Part shown: one piece after another, positions 6,673-10,769 of the stretch | How positions within the stretch are numbered: the stretch's first letter is position 1 | How the letters are laid out: each line of letters opens with the position of its first letter | Position numbers and translations under genes: made by a program | From: an uncultured Flavobacteriales bacterium | Lineage (GTDB): Bacteria > Bacteroidota > Bacteroidia > Flavobacteriales > Crocinitomicaceae | Assembly (NCBI GenBank): GCA_946479125.1 | Contig: CAMLET010000060.1 | Coordinates: forward strand, 1-10,769 | DNA: 10,769 nt | Direction of reading: 5' to 3' | Notes under the pieces: generated by a model | What the model saw: the letters and a program-made list of their open reading frames with translations, nothing else | Told to the model about the DNA's origin: nothing | Databases searched by the model: none

Positions 6673-7142
6673 CTATAGTCAAGAATTTAATGTGAATATA
6701 GTGAAGTAATGATTACGATTGTACGATATTGTGTATTCAATTATTACGAAAAAGTGGATTATTCTGTATTCTATTCATTTTGAAATAACTGATAACGCTA
6801 TGAAGTTATTTGACGATAGTCTTCATCGAATCTTAACATTGAACATCTGATTTCATAAAACGGCTTTCAAATCTTAGATGCTTTTTAGATCGAACTGAAT
6901 TCCAAGTTGAATGGAGATCAGAAAAACATACTTAAAGAATTAACTTTTCAGTATTAACAAGCAACCACAGACGAATTCATTACTTTATAAATCAGTACAT
7001 TATTTCAAAACTGTCATGTGGTTCAGTTCCAACATTAGCTCAAATTCAAGTATTAACATTCCAATCTTAATTGATTTTTTTGATAATAATTTTTTATTAA
7101 GACATAATAAATTAAATTTGAGAAAACTTTTTAAAAATAACT
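6673..7142. other. 470-bp AT-rich non-coding region
   Basis: This stretch separates the starts of the cyclase gene (leftward) and the secreted T9SS protein gene (rightward). I see no convincing gene in it; a short frame from 7016 only overlaps the leader and signal sequence of the next gene. A direct repeat AGTATTAACA occurs at 6950-6959 and 7049-7058, 99 bases apart. T-rich runs at 7072-7097 precede the -7 box at 7113. It probably holds regulatory sites for both flanking genes, but I cannot identify a known riboswitch or small RNA fold. Confidence 0.6.
7113..7120 (+). promoter_or_regulatory. Bacteroidota -7 box for the T9SS secreted protein
   Basis: TAAATTTG matches TAnnTTTG fully. Nineteen bases upstream lies TTT (7091-7093), one base from the -33 TTG consensus, within an A/T-rich tract. 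Transcription would start around 7125, giving a leader of roughly 18 bases before the ATG at 7143. The leader is A-rich with no Shine-Dalgarno, as expected for strongly expressed bacteroidete genes. Confidence 0.55.
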
Positions 7143-8018
7143 ATGAAAAAACTTTTACTTTCTATCGCGGTTGTTGCTTCGGCAATTTCAGCAAACGCTC
7201 AAGTTGACACATTACGTGAATTCTTTACTGGAACTCCAGCTCTTTACGGTGCTCAAGGTGGTGGTTACGTAACTGGTAACAACTCTTACGCAGATGTTGC
7301 TAAAGGAATGCGTTTCAACAGCCAAACAGGACTTACTCAAGGAGGTGTTATCAATGGAGTTCTTTTAGCTATTCCAGTTAAGAACAATGCTGGTGGATCT
7401 TTTGATGTTACTGTTTATGCTTACGGATCTGCAACTGCTCTTGGAGCTCAATTAGGAACTACATCTGTTACCCTTGCTTCTATCGATACAACTCAAATGG
7501 GTTACTCTATTGCTGAAGGTGCTGTTGTTTACAACGTTGCTGCAATGTTCGCTGCTCCAATTACTATCCCTGCTAGCAAGGATGTAATGGTAATGGTTGA
7601 ATTACCTACAGGTAACGACTCTATCGCAATTTTATCAAACACAGCTGGAGATTTCGCATTGGCAGGAACTCACACTTGGGAAGTTTGGCAAGATAACTCT
7701 TTGAACGATTTTGCTACAGCTTGGCAAGGTGGTGTAAACGTTGCTATGGCGATTTACCCGGTTGTTGACTTTGTTGCTAGCGTTGAAGATTTCGTTGTAA
7801 CTTCTTCTGTTTACCCTAATCCTGCAACAAACGAATTAAACATCGTTGTTAACGGACAAGATATTCAGAATGTTTCAATCATCACTTTAGATGGAAAAAC
7901 TGTATTGAACTCTACATCTAACAATGTTGATGTTTCTTCTTTGGCATCTGGAATGTACATGTACAATGTAACTACTGTTTCAGGTAACATCTCTACAGGA
8001 AACTTCGTTAAGAAATAA
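7143..8018 (+). CDS. Secreted protein with T9SS type A sorting domain
   Basis: This encodes 291 residues. Residues 1-20 are a signal peptide (MKKLLLSIAVVASAISANAQ, cleavage after Q20). Residues 21-210 form a beta-rich, Gly/Ala/Thr-rich region without a domain I can name. Residues 222-291 are a C-terminal Type IX secretion sorting domain: YPNPATNELNI (224-234), then SIITLDGKTV, SLASGMYMYNV, and the closing GNFVKK. The protein should cross the inner membrane by Sec and then the outer membrane by the Type IX system, where the sorting domain is removed and the cargo is released or anchored to the surface. The codons are restricted (many GCT, GTT, GGT, AAC) compared with neighbours, which with the good promoter and very strong terminator suggests high expression. 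There is no recognisable catalytic motif, so a structural or adhesive role is a guess. Confidence 0.9.
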   Translation: MKKLLLSIAVVASAISANAQVDTLREFFTGTPALYGAQGGGYVTGNNSYADVAKGMRFNSQTGLTQGGVINGVLLAIPVKNNAGGSFDVTVYAYGSATALGAQLGTTSVTLASIDTTQMGYSIAEGAVVYNVAAMFAAPITIPASKDVMVMVELPTGNDSIAILSNTAGDFALAGTHTWEVWQDNSLNDFATAWQGGVNVAMAIYPVVDFVASVEDFVVTSSVYPNPATNELNIVVNGQDIQNVSIITLDGKTVLNSTSNNVDVSSLASGMYMYNVTTVSGNISTGNFVKK

Positions 8019-8036
8019 TCTTTCTTTAGAAAATAG

Positions 8037-8068
8037 AAAGGGTCCCGTACATACGGGACCCTTTTTTT
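8037..8068. terminator. Strong bidirectional Rho-independent terminator
   Basis: AAAGGGTCCCGT (8037-8048) pairs perfectly with ACGGGACCCTTT (8053-8064) around a 4-base loop ACAT, followed by T to 8068. It starts 18 bases after the T9SS protein stop. In the other direction the hairpin is followed by TTTCTATTTTC, so it can also end the convergent ispH transcript. Confidence 0.92.
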
Positions 8069-8137
8069 ATGCTTAAAATTTGGCAAACTGATTTACTTGA
8101 ATATCATTAAGAGTAATGATGTGATTTATAGATCTTC

Positions 8138-9346
8138 CTATATTTCTGAAAGTGCTACAGTAATGTCTTTTTCAGAACCAATTAAATCCTGAATTGCCAG
8201 AATAACTTCGTCAACCGTAGAATCAGGACAAGAAGCGCCAGAGGTTATCCCAATCCTTAGCTTTCCGTTTGATAGAATCCAATTTGAAACCACCTCTTCC
8301 TTCTTTGTATGAATATTGAATTGGTTAATTTCAGTTTCACTCAGAATCTGATGATAATCCTTAATAAAGTAAGTTGGTGTCTTTTGCTCTAACAATTCAA
8401 CCAAATGCGTTGTATTAGAACTATTGTATCCACCAACAACAATAGCGAAATCCAACTCTACCTCCATCAATCCATAAGTAGCACTTTGATTATCATTGGT
8501 TGCATAACACAAGGTATCACGAGTATCCGCGAATTGTTTACTGCTATTTTCAAGGGATTCCGTTTGCAACTTCAGATACTCAGCAATTTCCTGTGTTTCT
8601 GATGCCAGCATTGTCGTTTGATTGATTACACCAAGCTTAGACAAATGGACTTCCGGATCAAATCCTTCAGTATATTTTCCAGCAAAGTATTCGTAGAATT
8701 CTACTTTCGTTCGTTTTCCCGTAATACACTCTCCCAAAAACTTCGCTTCTTGCATGTCTTTCACAATTACAGCATGCGTATGCGCAGCAGTATGTGAAAA
8801 TGTTGCTCTTGTTTCTTCGTGATTGTATTTTCCATGAATGATCAAAGTATGATCTTCCGTTGCCAATTTTTCTGATCGATTCCAAACCTTCTCAACAAAC
8901 GGGCAGGTGGTATTGTACTTTTCTGTCTCTATTCCCTTGCTTTTCAACAAGGCTTCAATTTCCAGAGTAGTTCCGAATGCCGGGATAATCACAACGTCAT
9001 CAGAAGTTACCTCGTCCCAGGAAATCAATTGATTTCCTTTTGTATCCTGAATAAACTGAATTCCCTTCTCTTGCAGATCTGCATTCACAGAAGGGTTATG
9101 AATCATTTGACTGAGTAGAAAAATGCGTTTCCCTTTATTCTCATCAAGCGCTTTATAGGCTATTTCAATGGCGTTTTCAACTCCGTAACAAAATCCGAAG
9201 TGTCGGGAAACGTAAAACTCAATATTTCCCAAATCCAGTTTTGTAGGCGTAAAATCTTTCTTTCTAGGATCTTTATCCTTTCGAATGGATTTTATCTTAC
9301 CAACTATTTCTGATTTGTAATATGATGGAATATCGAATTGTCTCAT
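8138..9346 (-). CDS. ispH: 4-hydroxy-3-methylbut-2-enyl diphosphate reductase (IspH/LytB)
   Basis: IspH is a cytoplasmic [4Fe-4S] enzyme and the last step of the MEP isoprenoid pathway. It reduces HMBPP to IPP and DMAPP, precursors of quinones, carotenoids and undecaprenyl carriers. The 402 residues contain the three cluster cysteines: C53 (HFGFCYGVENA), C148 (TTCPF) and C373 (GASCPDSTVDEVI). H83 (SQMIHNPSVN) and the CYATNDNQSA segment are also conserved. It is about 85 residues longer than E. coli IspH. Where that enzyme has AHG, it has PAFG (122-125), as in plant and cyanobacterial enzymes. It is thus the long, plant-type form. The ATG at 9346 is certain, because an in-frame TAG lies two codons upstream and the next Met is residue 81. 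It stands alone, with a shared terminator downstream. Confidence 0.97.
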   Translation of the reverse strand: MRQFDIPSYYKSEIVGKIKSIRKDKDPRKKDFTPTKLDLGNIEFYVSRHFGFCYGVENAIEIAYKALDENKGKRIFLLSQMIHNPSVNADLQEKGIQFIQDTKGNQLISWDEVTSDDVVIIPAFGTTLEIEALLKSKGIETEKYNTTCPFVEKVWNRSEKLATEDHTLIIHGKYNHEETRATFSHTAAHTHAVIVKDMQEAKFLGECITGKRTKVEFYEYFAGKYTEGFDPEVHLSKLGVINQTTMLASETQEIAEYLKLQTESLENSSKQFADTRDTLCYATNDNQSATYGLMEVELDFAIVVGGYNSSNTTHLVELLEQKTPTYFIKDYHQILSETEINQFNIHTKKEEVVSNWILSNGKLRIGITSGASCPDSTVDEVILAIQDLIGSEKDITVALSEI

Positions 9347-9352
9347 TGACTA

Positions 9353-9360
9353 CAAAGTTA
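9353..9360 (-). promoter_or_regulatory. -7 box of ispH, very close to the start codon
   Basis: On the minus strand TAACTTTG matches TAnnTTTG fully and ends only 6 bases before the ispH ATG. The transcript would then start at or within a few bases of the start codon, giving a leaderless or near-leaderless mRNA. No good -33 TTG is at the usual distance; the closest is TCG at 9378-9380, which falls inside a REP-like repeat. Confidence 0.4.
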
Positions 9361-9367
9361 ATAACAA

Positions 9368-9392
9368 GGTTCGACTTCGACTCCGCTCAACC
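9368..9392. repeat. REP-like motif upstream of ispH
   Basis: GGTT (9368-9371) and AACC (9389-9392) enclose TCGACTTCGACTCCGCTC-type sequence. The core CGACT-n-CGCTC is shared with the hairpin at 4892-4915. It is a short intergenic repeat of the kind dispersed in flavobacterial genomes, here about 20 bases upstream of the ispH start. Confidence 0.45.
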
Positions 9393-9400
9393 ACCCTTTT

Positions 9401-9490
9401 TTTTCCCACAGAGGTTCACAGAAGTTTAATATTAAATAACCACTGTTGAATTACTTCATCCATGTTCTTCTGTAAACGTCTGTGGGAAAT
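9401..9490. repeat. 90-bp imperfect inverted-repeat (hairpin/MITE-like) element
   Basis: The 24-base left arm (9401-9424, core TTTCCCACAGA...ACAGAAG) is inverted in the right arm (9467-9490, core CTTCTGT...TCTGTGGGAAA). It matches at 21 of 24 positions and encloses a 42-base AT-rich loop. No coding frame lies inside. It sits between ispH and the S8 protease gene, upstream of the first and downstream of the second. It may be a small non-autonomous mobile element remnant or a palindromic repeat family member. Confidence 0.6.
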
Positions 9491-9514
9491 CATTTAGAAA
9501 GATTTGGATAAAAG

Positions 9515-9552
9515 AAAATCCCCAATCCTAATAAAATAGAACCGGGGATTTT
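9515..9552 (-). terminator. Terminator of the S8 protease gene
   Basis: AAAATCCCC (9515-9523) pairs perfectly with GGGGATTTT (9544-9552) around a 20-base A/T-rich loop. Read on the minus strand the hairpin is followed by CTTTTATCC, and it starts 19 bases past the protease stop. The large loop makes it weaker than the 8037 terminator. Confidence 0.6.
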
Positions 9553-9571
9553 TAATTATTATTTCTAAAGC

Positions 9572-10769
9572 TTATTTTTTCGCTTTCTCAAGTGCCAAAC
9601 ACTTTTTAACCGCAGCGTTAACATCAACTACTCCACCAGTAATAGAAAGATCTTTCAACATTACTTGTGTTTCTTCACCTGGCATTGGGAATGTATTCTT
9701 AGGGTACTTCTTAGAAGTTTCCAAGATCACATTCTTAATTTCCAACATTGACATATTCGGGAAGTACGACTTCAACATAGCAGCAACACCAGCAACCATT
9801 GGAGCTGCCATTGATGTTCCTTGCAATTTTTGATATGAACTTTGAGGAACTGAATTGTAAATTTCACTTCCAGGAGCAAATACATCTACTCTTTCGTTTC
9901 CGTAGTTAGAGAAATCAGACGCCAATTTCTTGATGTCACGAGTTGAAGAACCAATCGTCAACATGTGCTGATTTAACTTTGTTTGGAAGGAGTAATGATT
10001 TGTTGGATAGTTATCCGTTACATCAACATCGGAATGATCGTTACCAGCAGCGTGGATCAACAAAACTCCTTTAGAATCTGCGTAAGCCAAAGCTTCGTAA
10101 ACTTCTTTTTGGTGCATTGAATATCCTTTTCCGAATGACATATTGATAACAGATGCACCATTATCAACTGCATAGCGAATTGCCAAAGCAACATCTTTAT
10201 CTTGCTCATCTCCGTTAGGAACTGCGCGTACTGACATCAATTTAACATCTGTAGCAACACCGTCTCCACCTAAACCGTTGTGACGAAGCGCTCCAATAAT
10301 TCCACCAACGTGAGTTCCGTGCAATGCATCAGGACCTTCAACGTCGTTGTTTCCGTATTGAACATCGTTAAAGTTATCCGGATCATCACCAATAAATTCA
10401 CGATCGTTGTAAGTAGTTACCAATTGGTAATTAACCATTGCACCAATTTGAGCTAAACCTTCCTCAATTGCTTCAGGAGTCAACTCACCAGATGCGATGT
10501 ACATACCCAATTGTTTCAACTGCATTTCTTCACCAGTTGTAGGTTTCCACTCGTCCAATTGCTTCTGAGTAAATCCTTTTCCGAATTTATCTTCCAATTG
10601 TTTTTGAGCCATAGGAACAAATTCTTTCAATTGTTCGTATTGCTCTAATGCACCTGACATGTTTGTTAATTCAGAAGTTACTTCTTCGTTAACTTTTTTG
10701 TACAATGCGTAATCTGCTTTATCTGCAGGAGCAATGTCAGCTTCTTTCTTACCTTCAAACTTTGGAGCC
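9572..10769 (-). CDS. Subtilisin-like serine protease (peptidase S8), N-terminus outside the window
   Basis: The reading frame is open to the window edge, so about 399 C-terminal residues are visible and the true start lies upstream; an apparent TTG start at 10705 is internal. Counting from the first full codon at the edge, catalytic His is H150 (HGTHVGG), the oxyanion Asn is N243 (HAAGND), and the nucleophile Ser is S319 (GTSMAAPMVAG). The catalytic Asp motif must lie outside. The visible 149 residues before His are mostly a charged, helical, Lys/Glu/Gln-rich insertion (about 1-115), then YNDREFIGDDPDNFND. Bacteroidete S8 proteases often carry such an insertion between Asp and His. The protein ends soon after the peptidase domain (VDVNAAVKKCLALEKAKK), with no T9SS sorting domain. 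Secretion cannot be judged without the N-terminus. Substrate unknown. Confidence 0.95.
   Translation of the reverse strand, partial: APKFEGKKEADIAPADKADYALYKKVNEEVTSELTNMSGALEQYEQLKEFVPMAQKQLEDKFGKGFTQKQLDEWKPTTGEEMQLKQLGMYIASGELTPEAIEEGLAQIGAMVNYQLVTTYNDREFIGDDPDNFNDVQYGNNDVEGPDALHGTHVGGIIGALRHNGLGGDGVATDVKLMSVRAVPNGDEQDKDVALAIRYAVDNGASVINMSFGKGYSMHQKEVYEALAYADSKGVLLIHAAGNDHSDVDVTDNYPTNHYSFQTKLNQHMLTIGSSTRDIKKLASDFSNYGNERVDVFAPGSEIYNSVPQSSYQKLQGTSMAAPMVAGVAAMLKSYFPNMSMLEIKNVILETSKKYPKNTFPMPGEETQVMLKDLSITGGVVDVNAAVKKCLALEKAKK

Noticed and set aside
7016..7207. Possible small gene of 63 codons ahead of the T9SS protein.
   Set aside because: Its second half overlaps the signal peptide of the secreted protein in another frame, it covers the promoter, and its Asn/Phe/Ile-rich content reflects AT-rich non-coding DNA.
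8103..8120. Small perfect hairpin ATCATTA-AGAG-TAATGAT between the T9SS protein gene and ispH.
   Set aside because: It has a weak all-A/T-type 7-bp stem, no T run on either strand, and lies beside a much stronger terminator; there is no evidence of function.

Overview
The window looks like chromosomal DNA from a Bacteroidota bacterium, most likely a flavobacterium in the broad sense; a Fluviicola/Crocinitomicaceae-type organism is only a guess. Four things point this way: AT-rich sequence, gene starts mostly without a Shine-Dalgarno but with TAnnTTTG-type -7 boxes, a protein with a Type IX secretion (T9SS) sorting domain, and a long plant/cyanobacterial-type IspH. It reads as core and housekeeping sequence with small intergenic repeats. 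There is no phage, transposase, CRISPR array or plasmid gene.

Layout. Positions 1-214 hold the 3' two-thirds of a tRNA-Ala(GGC), a strong terminator, a small repeat cassette ending in a second exact 19-nt copy of the tRNA tail, and another terminator. A small secreted protein of unknown function (352-855, +) converges across a palindromic repeat with a hot-dog acyl-CoA thioesterase (928-1404, -). Divergent from the thioesterase is a rightward cluster: a NarL/LuxR-type response regulator (1495-2169), a secreted TPR-like protein (2233-3471), an ECF sigma factor (3481-4071) and a single-pass membrane protein that is probably its anti-sigma factor (4074-4889). The last three are 9 and 2 bases apart and almost certainly form one operon.

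On the minus strand at 4972-6672 is a three-domain signalling protein: a degenerate receiver with Asn at the phospho-acceptor site, a class III adenylate cyclase with all catalytic residues, and an HD phosphohydrolase-like domain. A 470-bp AT-rich non-coding stretch follows. It leads into a likely well-expressed T9SS cargo protein (7143-8018, +) with a good -7 box and a very strong terminator shared with ispH (8138-9346, -). Upstream of ispH lie a REP-like motif and a 90-bp hairpin element. The window ends inside a subtilisin-family (S8) protease (9572-10769, -) whose N-terminus and catalytic Asp lie beyond the edge.

The points most worth a second look are the receiver-cyclase-HD fusion, the duplicated tRNA tail, the sigma/anti-sigma cluster with its unusual partner proteins, and a possibly leaderless ispH start. 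I did not find a convincing new defence or mobile system.
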